Of a stretch of DNA of 64,000 bases, positions 34,761 through 44,215 are shown in pieces. The DNA is from Anaerobium acetethylicum (GTDB lineage: Bacteria > Bacillota > Clostridia > Lachnospirales > Lachnospiraceae): positions 31,254 to 95,253 of the forward strand of contig NZ_FMKA01000015.1 in the NCBI RefSeq assembly GCF_900096945.1, written 5' to 3'. Each line of letters begins with the position of its first letter. The first letter of the stretch is position 1. The translations under genes and the position numbers were made by a program. The notes under the pieces were generated by a model. It did not search any database and was not told where the DNA came from. It saw only the letters and a list, made by a program, of their open reading frames with translations.

Positions 34761-35648
34761 GGAATAAAGAAAAGCATGCCTCTTTACCTTCTTCTTCTGC
34801 CATCGGCAATACTGCTATTCTGCTTTGCCTATATTCCCATGTACGGGATCCTGATGGCATTTAAGGACTATTCCCCTACGTTGGGCATTATGGACAGCCC
34901 ATGGGTAGGATTGAAACATTTCAGGCAATTCTTTGCCTCGTACCAGTTCGGAATTACATTGAAGAATACGCTGGTCCTGAGCCTGTACGGCATTGTGGTG
35001 GGATTTCCGCTTCCAATCGCCCTGGCACTCATGTGCAACCAGATCCGGAACCTGGCATTTAAGAAAGTGTTCCAGGTAGTGACGTATCTGCCGCATTTTA
35101 TCTCGACCATGGTCATGTGCGGACTGATCTTAATCTTTTTGTCGCCAAGTACGGGCCTGTTAGCCAACTTCTTCGGATTGTTCGGAGTTGAGATTCCCAA
35201 CTTCATGGCAAGTGTGACTTCCTTTAAACATGTGTATGTATGGTCTGATATCTGGCAGCACCTTGGATGGGACAGCATCATCTATCTGGCGGCGCTTTCA
35301 GCCATTGATCCTACTTATTATGAAGCGGCGACCATCGATGGAGCTTCTACGATGCAAAAGATCAAATACATTGATCTGCCTCTGATCATGTCTACAGCTC
35401 TTGTTCTTTTGATTCTAAGAAGCGGCAGTATTCTTGGCATCGGATTTGAAAAAGTGTTCCTGTTACAGAACACGCAGAACGCGCTTGGCAGTGAGATCAT
35501 CTCTACCTATGTATACAAAATAGGTATGAAGAGTTTCCAATATAGCTTATCCACGGCAGTCGGTCTGTTCAACACCGTAGTCAACCTTGCAGTGCTGCTC
35601 TCTGTGAACTGGATTGCAAAGAAAACAACGGACACGAGTCTGCTATAG
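34665..35648 (+). CDS. Sugar ABC transporter permease (LplB type)
   Basis: Permease of 327 residues with six helices and EAA loop YYEAATIDGASTMQKIKYID, of the LplB group that imports oligosaccharides. The first 32 residues are unusual: a 16-residue unit beginning MKNIQAATIQNSTLCD is repeated as MKKIQTATIQSSAWRK by a 48-bp duplication, so translation could start at either unit. GGAGG precedes the first ATG, while no comparable site precedes the second at 34713. It heads the operon with a second permease, lipoprotein and alpha-glucosidase. Confidence 0.92.
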   Translation: MKNIQAATIQNSTLCDMKKIQTATIQSSAWRKGIKKSMPLYLLLLPSAILLFCFAYIPMYGILMAFKDYSPTLGIMDSPWVGLKHFRQFFASYQFGITLKNTLVLSLYGIVVGFPLPIALALMCNQIRNLAFKKVFQVVTYLPHFISTMVMCGLILIFLSPSTGLLANFFGLFGVEIPNFMASVTSFKHVYVWSDIWQHLGWDSIIYLAALSAIDPTYYEAATIDGASTMQKIKYIDLPLIMSTALVLLILRSGSILGIGFEKVFLLQNTQNALGSEIISTYVYKIGMKSFQYSLSTAVGLFNTVVNLAVLLSVNWIAKKTTDTSLL

Positions 35649-35661
35649 AAGGGGAGGAAAC

Positions 35662-36570
35662 ATGAGCGTGAAAAAAGAGAAACCAGTCAAAATAAAGAAA
35701 TGCCTCTCAGACAGAATTGCAGATATCGCAATTAATGGAATCGCAGTCCTTATGATCGCAGCTATTGTATATCCGCTGTGGTTCATCATCATAGCTTCCT
35801 TCAGCAATCCGGCCGATGTAGCCAATGGCGAGGTCTGGCTGTGGCCCAAAGAATGGGTTCTGGATGGATACAGGGAACTGTTCAGGCAGTCGGAGATCTG
35901 GAGAAGTTATGGAAATACCATCTTCTACACAGTGGCAGGAACCTTTGCCGCTCTGCTGATCAACATTCCGGCAGGATATGCCATGTCAAGGAAAGATATG
36001 ATGGGAAGAAAATGGATCAACCTGTATTACCTGATTCCGATGTTCGTCAGCGGAGGTCTGATCCCTGTCTATCTGGTAGTACAGCAATTCAATCTGATCG
36101 ATTCCGTCTGGGTCATGATCCTTCCTTTCTCGGTATCGACCTATAACATTATCGTAGCCCGTACCTTCTTTCATACCAGCATACCGGAAGGATTATGGGA
36201 AGCAGCGCAGATTGATGGATGCGGAACCATCCGTTATTTCTTTCTATTTGCATTACCACTCTCCAAAGCGATCATCGCTGTGATTGGACTGTGGACTGCA
36301 GTAGGTATCTGGAATTCCTGGTTCAATGCACTGATTTATCTTCAGGATGAATCCCTGCAGCCATTGCAGTTACTTCTGCGTCGTATTCTGATTTCCAATC
36401 AGTCACTTTTAGGAGCCGCTACCGGAGAAATGGCAGCAGATCTGAGAAGGGTGTCTGATATGATGAAATACGCATCAATTGTGATCTCTACGGTTCCAAT
36501 TATGTGTCTATATCCATTGCTACAAAAATATTTTAATCAGGGCGTCATGATTGGCGCAATCAAGGAATAA
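35662..36570 (+). CDS. Sugar ABC transporter permease (YtcP/LplC type)
   Basis: Second permease of 302 residues with six helices and EAA loop LWEAAQIDGCGTIRYFFLFA, ending in the family-typical GVMIGAIKE. GGGGAGG precedes the ATG at 35662, 13 bases after the LplB-type stop. It forms a heterodimer channel with that permease. Confidence 0.93.
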   Translation: MSVKKEKPVKIKKCLSDRIADIAINGIAVLMIAAIVYPLWFIIIASFSNPADVANGEVWLWPKEWVLDGYRELFRQSEIWRSYGNTIFYTVAGTFAALLINIPAGYAMSRKDMMGRKWINLYYLIPMFVSGGLIPVYLVVQQFNLIDSVWVMILPFSVSTYNIIVARTFFHTSIPEGLWEAAQIDGCGTIRYFFLFALPLSKAIIAVIGLWTAVGIWNSWFNALIYLQDESLQPLQLLLRRILISNQSLLGAATGEMAADLRRVSDMMKYASIVISTVPIMCLYPLLQKYFNQGVMIGAIKE

Positions 36571-36584
36571 CAGGAGGATGGAAA

Positions 36585-38171
36585 ATGTTTAAAAAATCAG
36601 TAAGTGTAGTCCTGATGGCGGCGTTGCTCGCAGCTTCTTTGGCAGGATGCGGGAGCAAAGTAAATTCAGAGGACACAAACACAAAGACAGAAGCAGCATC
36701 ATATTCAAAAGAAGACGGAACATTTAAGGTGGCAACCGTGCGCTGGGCAGACTGGGGCGAGAATTACCATGAAGGGTTTGTAGATGAGGCCGCAAAAGAA
36801 GCGGGAATCGCCGTGGAATGGGATACGATTCTCAATGCGGACTGGGCGGACAAGAAAGCTGTTCTGATGGCAGGCGGAGATCTTCCCGATGCATTCCTGG
36901 GATCCATCTGTTTTTCGGCAGCAGAAATTGCATCCAACCAGAGTGCGTTCATCGCACTGGATGAGTACATTGATGAAAACATGCCGAATTTGAAGGCAAT
37001 CATGGAAAAAGATCCTACTATGAAAGCACTCGCGACTTCTTCAGACGGCCACATCTATGGCCTTCCGGGAAAGAAACCCTGCAGACCATTGGTCAGCAAC
37101 CAGATGTTCATCAACCAGCAATGGTTAGACAACCTTGGGCTGGAGATGCCGCAGACATATGAAGAATACTATACGGTATTAAAAGCGTTTAAAGAACAGG
37201 ATGCCAACGGCAATGGAGATCCAGATGATGAAATCCCATTTGGACAAGGATATGCAGACACGGCGATGTTCTTCCTGCTTCCTTTTGGAATGACGCTTGG
37301 TGCAGATGGAACATATACCATGGCGATCAAGGATGGCAAACCGGCATTCCTTCCAACATTAGATTCTTACCGTGAAGGCATCAAATGGATGAACAAAGCT
37401 TATAAAGAAAACCTCATTGATCCGGAAATCTTCACACAGGATACGTCCATGCGTGATGCAAAGCTCATGAACCAGGACGCAGCTTTAATTGGTTCCGCTC
37501 CGGGATGGACTGCAGATTCTACTTTTGGTTCGAATGCATCCCAGTATACCGCCCTTCCGGCGTTACAGGGCCCGGATGGCGAACGTTATGTATCTTCTGA
37601 TCCGGAACACTGGAACTACAGCAGAAATGAATTCATGATCACCACTGCATGTAAAGATCCCGCTGCACTTCTTCGCTGGATGGATAAATTCTATACAGAT
37701 GACGCTTCCATCCAGACCTTCTATGGTTCATTTGGAGTGGGCATTGAAAAAACCGGAGATGCATATTCTCTGCTTCCTCCAACCGACGGCAATTCAGCAG
37801 ATACCTTTGCATGGATCAGCTCCCTTCGCGACTTTGGTCCCAAATATGTGTCCGAGGGATTCAATGACAAAGTGAAATTACCAGCCGACAGCGGAGACGG
37901 CCTGAAACTGGCACTGGATCAGGAATTACGCCAGTATGCAAAACCAGCGTACCCGAATGTAAGCTATACCAACGAGCAGCTGAACACATTATCGGCCATT
38001 TATACAGATATTGCAGCATATGTTACGACCATGCAGGCAAAATGGGTAACAGAAGGCGGCGTAGATGAAGATTGGGATACCTACATCAAGACTTTGAATC
38101 AGATGGGATTTGAAGATTTTATGAAGATCCAGAATGACGCATTTGAGGCTTATCAGGAAAGCAGCAAATAA
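36585..38171 (+). CDS. Sugar ABC transporter substrate-binding lipoprotein (LipO type)
   Basis: Large extracellular solute-binding lipoprotein of 528 residues; its signal peptide ends in lipobox LAGCG. It carries the long family pattern (RWADWGENYHEGFVDEAAKE; LVSNQMFINQQWLDNLGLEM; QDANGNGDPDDEIPFG, a calcium-loop-like segment). Length fits oligosaccharide-binding LipO/YtcQ proteins. AGGAGG precedes the ATG. The neighbouring GH31 alpha-glucosidase suggests an alpha-glucoside or related oligosaccharide ligand. Confidence 0.92.
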   Translation: MFKKSVSVVLMAALLAASLAGCGSKVNSEDTNTKTEAASYSKEDGTFKVATVRWADWGENYHEGFVDEAAKEAGIAVEWDTILNADWADKKAVLMAGGDLPDAFLGSICFSAAEIASNQSAFIALDEYIDENMPNLKAIMEKDPTMKALATSSDGHIYGLPGKKPCRPLVSNQMFINQQWLDNLGLEMPQTYEEYYTVLKAFKEQDANGNGDPDDEIPFGQGYADTAMFFLLPFGMTLGADGTYTMAIKDGKPAFLPTLDSYREGIKWMNKAYKENLIDPEIFTQDTSMRDAKLMNQDAALIGSAPGWTADSTFGSNASQYTALPALQGPDGERYVSSDPEHWNYSRNEFMITTACKDPAALLRWMDKFYTDDASIQTFYGSFGVGIEKTGDAYSLLPPTDGNSADTFAWISSLRDFGPKYVSEGFNDKVKLPADSGDGLKLALDQELRQYAKPAYPNVSYTNEQLNTLSAIYTDIAAYVTTMQAKWVTEGGVDEDWDTYIKTLNQMGFEDFMKIQNDAFEAYQESSK

Positions 38172-38230
38172 GAAATAAGAAATCAAGAAATAAGAAACTC
38201 AATCACAGCAATCAGTATCGGAGACAAAGC

Positions 38231-40537
38231 ATGTTTGGAAAATTACGAAAGTATAAAACACAGAACCAGAATATCAGTCTGGAATTTGAACACCAGAGGG
38301 GCAGCATCACCATCCTGTCGGATTCCATTGTCCGTGTATTTTCCCAAATGGAAGACGCAGTGCCTGTATCAAAAGCAATCGAACATCCAGCCGATCAGAA
38401 GGCGGCTTACGCAGCAGAACGAAAGGAAGACTATCTGGAGATTCGGACCAGTGCTCTGACTGTCCGGGTATATGATGAATTCTATGTGGATTTCTATGGA
38501 AAAAACGGAGACCTCCTTTGCAGGGATTACAGAGGGAACCGCATCCACCAGACAGAACTAAGCTCCGAATTTGCAGATCTGATGGCCCAGGAGGGCCATC
38601 AGGTTACACTGGAAAAAGAGACACATCAGGTACAGGTCATGAAAGAGTTGGAGGAGGACCAGTATTTTTACGGACTGGGAGACCGGACTGGATTTTTGAA
38701 TAAACGCGGGTATGCCTATGAGTTATGGAATACCGATGATCCCGCTCCCCATGTAGACAGTTTTAAGACGTTATACAAATCCATCCCGTTTTTACTTTCC
38801 CTCAGGAATGGGAAGCCATACGGAATCTTTTTTGATAATACATTCCGTACCTACTGGAATCTTGGCAAAGAAAGTCAGGACTATTACTATTTTGCAGCAG
38901 ACCATGGCAATCTGGACTATTACTTTATCGCCGGGGAACAGTTAAGCGACATAGTGACCGGATATACCACGCTCACGGGAAGAGCGCCAAGACCCCAATT
39001 ATGGACGCTGGGATACCAGCAATCCAGGTGGGGATATGAAACAGAAGCGCAGGTCAGGGAACTGGCAGCGAGCATGAGACAGCACCGGGTCCCGTGTGAT
39101 GTCATTCATCTGGACATTGACTATATGGAACGATATAAAGTATTTACCTGGGATCAGGACAGTTACAGCAATCCGGCGAAAATGATGGCAGACCTGGCCG
39201 AAGATGGCTTCAAGATCGTTACCATTATTGATCCGGGCGTAAAAGTGGAAAAAGGATACCCCATCTACGAAGAAGGAAAGAAAAAGGGTTATTTTGTGAC
39301 CACTCCCGAGGGAGAACTATATATAAATCAGGTGTGGCCAGGGGATTCGGCATATCCGGATTTTGGAGCACCAAAGGTAAGAAAGTGGTGGGCAGACAAT
39401 CAGAAATTCCTTGTGGATCTGGGGGTGCGCGGTGTATGGAATGATATGAACGAACCCGCCAGCTTCAAAGGCGAGATTCCGGATGACGTGGTGTTCTCTG
39501 ACGAAAATCGGAAAGCCACTCATGCAGAGATACACAATGCATACGGACATCTTATGTCGAGAGCGACCTATGAAGGATTAAAGAAACATGACAGGCGCAG
39601 GCCCTTTGTCATCACCAGAGCCTGCTATGCAGGAAGCCAGAAGTACACCACCGCATGGACCGGAGACAACCACAGCATCTGGGCTCATCTGCAGATGCAG
39701 ATCTCGCAGCTCTGCAATCTGGGATTGAGCGGGATGAGCTTTGTCGGAACGGATGTAGGCGGATTTGGTTCAGACACGACACCGGAACTTCTGACGCGCT
39801 GGGTGCAGGCTGGATGTTTTTCCCCGCTATTCCGGAACCATTCCAATAAGGGGACGGTACAGCAGGAACCATGGCAGTTCGACGAGAAGACGCTCGGCAT
39901 CTACCGCACTTATGTAGAGCTGCGGTACCAGCTGATACCATATTTTTATGACCTGTTCGTAGGACATGAGAAAGACGGGCTGCCGATTCTTCGCCCGCTG
40001 GTGCTCCATTATGAAGAGGACCCTTATGTACGGGAACTTAACGAAGAATTCCTGGTTGGGGAACAGCTGTTAGTGGCACCGGTAGTGATGCAGGGAGAGA
40101 CCAAACGAATGGTGTACCTTCCAAAGGGCATCTGGTACGATTTTTGGACCGGAGAAAAACAGGCCGGAGGGACTCATTTCATTGCTGATGCGCCAATTGA
40201 GGTATGCCCGGTGTACGCCAAGGCGGGAAGCATCATTCCGATGTATCCGGTGCAGTCCTATGTGGGTGAGACGACGGTATCCCAGCTGACACTCAAGATC
40301 TTCGAAGGAAATGGCACATATATCCACAATCAGGATGATGGAGAGACCTTCGCCTACGAAGAGGGTGCGTATAATCAGTATCGTTTTACGATCAATGAAG
40401 CAGGGGAATTTACCTGCGAACTGTTGCATGGCGGATATGAGAATCGGTATCAGACCCTGCGGATCTGCTACCGGGGATATGAAACCATAGTGGATCTGGC
40501 AAAAGAAGAGGTCAAAAAAACGTACCTGACACCATAA
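38231..40537 (+). CDS. GH31 alpha-glucosidase, C-terminus cut by a palindromic repeat
   Basis: Cytoplasmic GH31 enzyme of 768 residues: N-terminal beta domain, (beta/alpha)8 barrel with nucleophile Asp405 (GVWNDMNEPASF) and acid/base Asp479 (TGDNHSIW), then C-terminal beta domains. It lacks the sulfoquinovosidase Arg/Trp signature and so fits ordinary alpha-glucosidase or alpha-xylosidase activity. The stop codon lies inside a 42-bp palindrome at 40521. After the palindrome the same frame resumes for 32 codons to a natural stop, so about 32 residues of the original end are lost. The catalytic domain is intact and activity may persist. Start context AGACAAAGC is weak. Confidence 0.92.
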   Translation: MFGKLRKYKTQNQNISLEFEHQRGSITILSDSIVRVFSQMEDAVPVSKAIEHPADQKAAYAAERKEDYLEIRTSALTVRVYDEFYVDFYGKNGDLLCRDYRGNRIHQTELSSEFADLMAQEGHQVTLEKETHQVQVMKELEEDQYFYGLGDRTGFLNKRGYAYELWNTDDPAPHVDSFKTLYKSIPFLLSLRNGKPYGIFFDNTFRTYWNLGKESQDYYYFAADHGNLDYYFIAGEQLSDIVTGYTTLTGRAPRPQLWTLGYQQSRWGYETEAQVRELAASMRQHRVPCDVIHLDIDYMERYKVFTWDQDSYSNPAKMMADLAEDGFKIVTIIDPGVKVEKGYPIYEEGKKKGYFVTTPEGELYINQVWPGDSAYPDFGAPKVRKWWADNQKFLVDLGVRGVWNDMNEPASFKGEIPDDVVFSDENRKATHAEIHNAYGHLMSRATYEGLKKHDRRRPFVITRACYAGSQKYTTAWTGDNHSIWAHLQMQISQLCNLGLSGMSFVGTDVGGFGSDTTPELLTRWVQAGCFSPLFRNHSNKGTVQQEPWQFDEKTLGIYRTYVELRYQLIPYFYDLFVGHEKDGLPILRPLVLHYEEDPYVRELNEEFLVGEQLLVAPVVMQGETKRMVYLPKGIWYDFWTGEKQAGGTHFIADAPIEVCPVYAKAGSIIPMYPVQSYVGETTVSQLTLKIFEGNGTYIHNQDDGETFAYEEGAYNQYRFTINEAGEFTCELLHGGYENRYQTLRICYRGYETIVDLAKEEVKKTYLTP

Positions 40538-40562
40538 ACTTTATTTAATGGTGTCAGGTACC
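40521..40562. repeat. 42-bp palindromic repeat, copy 4, inside GH31 3' end
   Basis: It reads CGTACCTGACACCATAAACT, then TTATTTA, then ATGGTGTCAGGTACC; only the first base differs from the usual GGTACC end. Its in-frame TAA at 40535-40537 is the stop codon of the GH31 gene. Confidence 0.95.
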
Positions 40563-40564
40563 AG

Positions 40565-40663
40565 AACCGAAGTTCTATACAGGTAGCGCAGCTGCAGGTA
40601 AGGGATGGAGTACTGATCTGCGACAGGGATGAGGTTGAGCTGGAGCTGCCTGTACTTTTATAA
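40565..40663 (+). pseudogene. Orphaned C-terminal tail of the GH31 gene
   Basis: In exactly the same frame as the GH31 gene, 32 sense codons (NRSSIQVAQLQVRDGVLICD onward to ELPVLL) run to TAA at 40661. Beta-strand-like composition and frame agreement show it is the displaced gene end, separated by the palindrome. Confidence 0.85.
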
Positions 40664-40692
40664 AAGCTGCAAAAAACGGAAAAACGAAAAAC

Positions 40693-40734
40693 GGTACCTG
40701 ACACCATAAACTTTATTTAATGGTGTCAGGTACC
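40693..40734. repeat. 42-bp palindromic repeat, copy 5
   Basis: GGTACC to GGTACC with the CTTTATTTAA-type centre. Here the flanks also mirror (AAAAAC before, GTTTTTT after), making a strong two-way terminator between the converging GH31 and AraC genes. Confidence 0.95.
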
Positions 40735-40746
40735 GTTTTTTAGTTA

Positions 40747-41958
40747 CTATAGTCCTGTTTTTTTTCGGTATTCGCTAGGTGTCGTTCCAACTTCTTTTTT
40801 AAAGACTTTTGTAAAATAATTACAATCACTTATTCCAACATGGGCAGAAATGTCCTGAATAGTCATTGAACTCGTATTCAATAACTTAATGGCTTCCTGA
40901 ATACGCAATTGGTTAATGTATTTGTTAATAGGAGTACCCACTTCTTTTTTGAACAGGCTGGATATATAGGGGACTGATAATTGAAATTGATCTGCAATGT
41001 CAGCAAGGGGCAGAGGAAGATTCAGGTTAAATTCTATATAATGCAGTACCTTTCGAATGTTGGGAGAATATTGCCTCGTAGATTTGTTCTGGACTAAAAA
41101 GCAGTATTCACGAATCATCTTTTCATATAATTGATTTAATTCATTTGAGGAATTCAGATTTTCAATCATATTGGCATACTTGCTGGATATTTCATGCAGG
41201 TGGATGGGATGGATTTCGTTTGATTCAATTGCTTTACGGAATAATGTATTTGCAGAAATCAATAATGCCTTTTGGTCTCTTAGTGAATTTTCCATTCGTG
41301 GTTCAAAGGGAGAAGAAACAAACTTTTTTGCTTCTAATAAAGCGTTTTTCCAATCACCGTTGCAAATAAAACGCAGAAGGCTATGCTCAGTTTCATATCG
41401 TTTCGCCACAGAAGCTGAATAGGCTTCAAAATCATCCTTCGGAGTATAAATATAATTCTCATTATTATAGTTAGAAAGATTATGGTATTTAATTGAAAAA
41501 GGTGAGGAGTCAGGATTTATATAGGTTACTATGTCTGAGACGATTGAAATAAGCCGTAAATTATTTTCAATCGGAGGAATTCCGTATAAGAAAGCTTTCA
41601 GACTTTGTTCATCGCTTAAGGTCAAATGGTTTATTTCTGTTATGGAACTCCAATATTCAGTGGTGAGGGGATGGTTGAAATAAGGACCTATTGTGATAAT
41701 ATCCTGTTTGTCCTGGAAGGGGGAAAAGATAATGTAATTGATGAAATAGTTATCAGTAACCACATGAAAACTATTGTAATCCAGCGTATTGATAAAGTCC
41801 CGAATCTGGTTGTACAAAAGATCAGTATTTAAGAGACTCTTTCTTAAGTACCGGTCAAAATTAGAAATATCATAATGTGGAAATGAAAAATAATGAAAAT
41901 CGAGTTGTAATGCATCCGATAAAAGTTTTGATATGAAATTTAATGTTGATGAATTCAT
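40747..41958 (-). CDS. AraC-family transcriptional regulator
   Basis: Regulator of 403 residues. The N-terminal 290 residues resemble no sensor domain I can name. The C-terminal AraC pair of helix-turn-helices is clear: PLADIADQFQLSVPYISSLF and MTIQDISAHVGISDCNYFTK, ending PSEYRKK. The ATG is preceded by GAGGGA on the minus strand. It is divergent from the GH3 gene across a 200-base AT-rich region with paired repeats, and probably controls that gene and possibly the following ones. Confidence 0.92.
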   Translation of the reverse strand: MNSSTLNFISKLLSDALQLDFHYFSFPHYDISNFDRYLRKSLLNTDLLYNQIRDFINTLDYNSFHVVTDNYFINYIIFSPFQDKQDIITIGPYFNHPLTTEYWSSITEINHLTLSDEQSLKAFLYGIPPIENNLRLISIVSDIVTYINPDSSPFSIKYHNLSNYNNENYIYTPKDDFEAYSASVAKRYETEHSLLRFICNGDWKNALLEAKKFVSSPFEPRMENSLRDQKALLISANTLFRKAIESNEIHPIHLHEISSKYANMIENLNSSNELNQLYEKMIREYCFLVQNKSTRQYSPNIRKVLHYIEFNLNLPLPLADIADQFQLSVPYISSLFKKEVGTPINKYINQLRIQEAIKLLNTSSMTIQDISAHVGISDCNYFTKVFKKEVGTTPSEYRKKTGL

Positions 41959-42076
41959 TTGTGCTCCCTCAAAATTTTTTGGCTATTCACTTGCTGAATA
42001 TATAAATGGTATATGTTATATGTTATTTTAATATAAAGAATAAAACAAGGAATATTTAAAAATAATATTAAGATAT

Positions 42077-42129
42077 TGCTAGTATTTGGCGTTTTATTCT
42101 ATTTGATTAGAATAAAAATATGCTAGTAT
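42077..42129 (+). promoter_or_regulatory. Promoter/operator of GH3 gene
   Basis: TGCTAGTAT occurs at 42077-42085 and 42121-42129; the second reads as an extended -10 (TGnTAGTAT). Between them is a perfect inverted repeat, TTTATTCTA (42093-42101) and TAGAATAAA (42108-42116), covering the -35 region. The layout suggests control by the divergent AraC regulator or another factor. Confidence 0.5.
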
Positions 42130-42160
42130 GTAGAAAATAAAATATAGGCAGGAGTAAGCG

Positions 42161-43900
42161 ATGAGAACGAATTTAAAAGCATTACCCTATGGATTGGCAG
42201 ATGAGGATATTCAGTGGGTAAAAGATACAATTGCAGATATGACAATTGAAGAAAAGATAGGTCAATTGTTTATTATCATGGGGAAAAGCAGTAATGAAAC
42301 ATATGTTAGTGATATGGTTAAGAAATACCATCTTGGTGGAGCCAGATATGTAGAGAGTGATCCGGTGAAGATTCTATATCAGAATCGAGCTTACCAAAAA
42401 CATAGTAAAATACCGATGTTTATTGCGGTGAATTGTGAAGATGGCGCTAGCAGTGCATGCAAAACCGGTACACAGGTTGCTTCGCAAGCACAATGCGGGG
42501 CAGACGATTCTGGTGATGCTGCCTATCAAATGGGGAGAATCGGTGGCGTAGAAGCGAGTGCGCTTGGCTGTAACTGGACTTTTTCACCTATAGCGGATAT
42601 TCTTTTTAACTGGCGAAATACGATAGTCAATACGCGAGCGTTCGGGAAAGATGCAGATCAGGTATTGGAATTGTCAAGAGCTGCCATCAGGGGATTGAAG
42701 AACAGCAAGATGCTGCCATGTGCCAAACATTTTCCGGGAGACGGCGTTGAAGAAAGAGATCAGCATCTGGTGATCGGAATGAATGATCTGTCTTGTGAAG
42801 AATGGGATGCTACCTTTGGGAAAGTATATAAATCACTGATTGAAGACGGCTTAGAAACAATTATGGCAGGGCATATAGCACTTCCGGCATATAGCAGGAA
42901 GCTATGCCCGGGTATTAGGGATGAGGATATCATGCCCGCCACGTTGGCACCGGAAATCATTACTGGATTATTAAGAAACCAGCTTGGTTTTCAGGGCCTT
43001 GTAGTAACGGATGCATCTCATATGGGAGGGCTGCTTAGTGCTCGTCCAAGAAGGGAACAGGTTCCAGGAGTCATTGCGGCAGGCTGTGATATGTTTTTAT
43101 TCATGCACGATGAGGAAGAAGATTTCCAATATATGATAGACGGGTATAGAAGCGGCGTGATTTCAGAAGATAGACTGCAAGAAGCACTGGAGCATATTAT
43201 TGGAATGAAAGCAAAACTGGGTCTGTATAAAGAACAGCAGCTTTCTGAAGAGGATGCTTTAGAGGGCTTAAAGCAAATCGGGTGTCCGGAGCATAAAGAA
43301 ACGGCAAAAAAAATTGCGGATAACACGATTACGCTTGTCAAGGATACGCAGAACCTGTTGCCTCTCAATGTGGCAGAGAAGAAAAGGGCTAAATTGTATT
43401 TTCTTGAAAGTGCACCTGTATCTTATGTAGATGGAACGGACCGTACAAAAAATATCGTTGTCGAAGAGTTGGAAAAAGCCGGGTTTGAAGTTGACTTAAG
43501 TAAATCGTTTTATGATCTGGAACAGGAAGAAAGCACTCCGATCAACAAGTTCAAAATTATGCAGATGCCTAAGGTGGAAGATTTTAAAAGACAATATGAT
43601 GTGGTTTTTGTGTTTGTACATATGAAAGGTTATGCACAGGAAAATAACGTCAGGGTAAAATATTCAGCACCGCATTCCAATGAACTGCCCTGGTGGATAT
43701 GCGAAGTCCCTACTGTCTGTGTTTCGCTAAGCTATACAAATCATCTGTATGATTTGCCAATGATGAAAACATTTATCAATGCCTATTTACCGACAAGAGA
43801 ATGTATTCGGGCAACAGTTGAAAAAATAATTGGAAAGTCTGAGTTCAAAGGCAAGTTTGATGATAATGTCTGGTGTGGACGTTCTGAAACTCGTTATTAA
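42161..43900 (+). CDS. GH3 family glycoside hydrolase (beta-N-acetylhexosaminidase-like)
   Basis: Cytoplasmic GH3 enzyme of 579 residues without signal peptide. The barrel carries KHFPGDG followed by RDQH, resembling the Asp-x-His acid/base dyad of NagZ-type hexosaminidases, and the nucleophile Asp284 in GLVVTDASHMGG. A second alpha/beta domain follows from about 380. Other GH3 activities (beta-glucosidase) are possible; the dyad favours hexosaminidase or phosphorylase-like chemistry. AGGAG precedes the ATG. It stands upstream of HAD, LacI and transporter genes for glycan use. Confidence 0.88.
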   Translation: MRTNLKALPYGLADEDIQWVKDTIADMTIEEKIGQLFIIMGKSSNETYVSDMVKKYHLGGARYVESDPVKILYQNRAYQKHSKIPMFIAVNCEDGASSACKTGTQVASQAQCGADDSGDAAYQMGRIGGVEASALGCNWTFSPIADILFNWRNTIVNTRAFGKDADQVLELSRAAIRGLKNSKMLPCAKHFPGDGVEERDQHLVIGMNDLSCEEWDATFGKVYKSLIEDGLETIMAGHIALPAYSRKLCPGIRDEDIMPATLAPEIITGLLRNQLGFQGLVVTDASHMGGLLSARPRREQVPGVIAAGCDMFLFMHDEEEDFQYMIDGYRSGVISEDRLQEALEHIIGMKAKLGLYKEQQLSEEDALEGLKQIGCPEHKETAKKIADNTITLVKDTQNLLPLNVAEKKRAKLYFLESAPVSYVDGTDRTKNIVVEELEKAGFEVDLSKSFYDLEQEESTPINKFKIMQMPKVEDFKRQYDVVFVFVHMKGYAQENNVRVKYSAPHSNELPWWICEVPTVCVSLSYTNHLYDLPMMKTFINAYLPTRECIRATVEKIIGKSEFKGKFDDNVWCGRSETRY

Positions 43901-43913
43901 TAAAGAAGGCGGG

Positions 43914-44140
43914 CCAATTTGCACAGTTATTGCCATCAGGTCGTGATGCAAAACATGTTGATTCGCAGCGCGCTCTCGCTTAGATGAAGACGTAGTGGTA
44001 CGTAGGGCCGCACAACACGCGACCCAAGTACCAACGTCTTCATAAAGCTGCTCATCAATTCATGTTTTGCATCACTGCTTGCTGGATGAAGAATGTGCAA
44101 ATTGACGAAGCCGAACGTTTCGAAAGGGCTTTTGACGCGC
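43914..44140. repeat. Hairpin element, copy 2 (left end lost)
   Basis: The same element as 28374-28633, starting at CAATTTGCACAG and ending GGGCTTTTGACGCGC; the outer left arm is missing. The central arms differ from copy 1 by a paired A:T to G:C change, keeping the stem. It fills the gap between GH3 and the HAD gene. Confidence 0.8.
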
Positions 44141-44215
44141 TGATTATATTGATTATATGAACGATGGGCCTTGATTTTTCGAGGAAAAATACCACATCAT
44201 ACCAGGAGGAATAGA

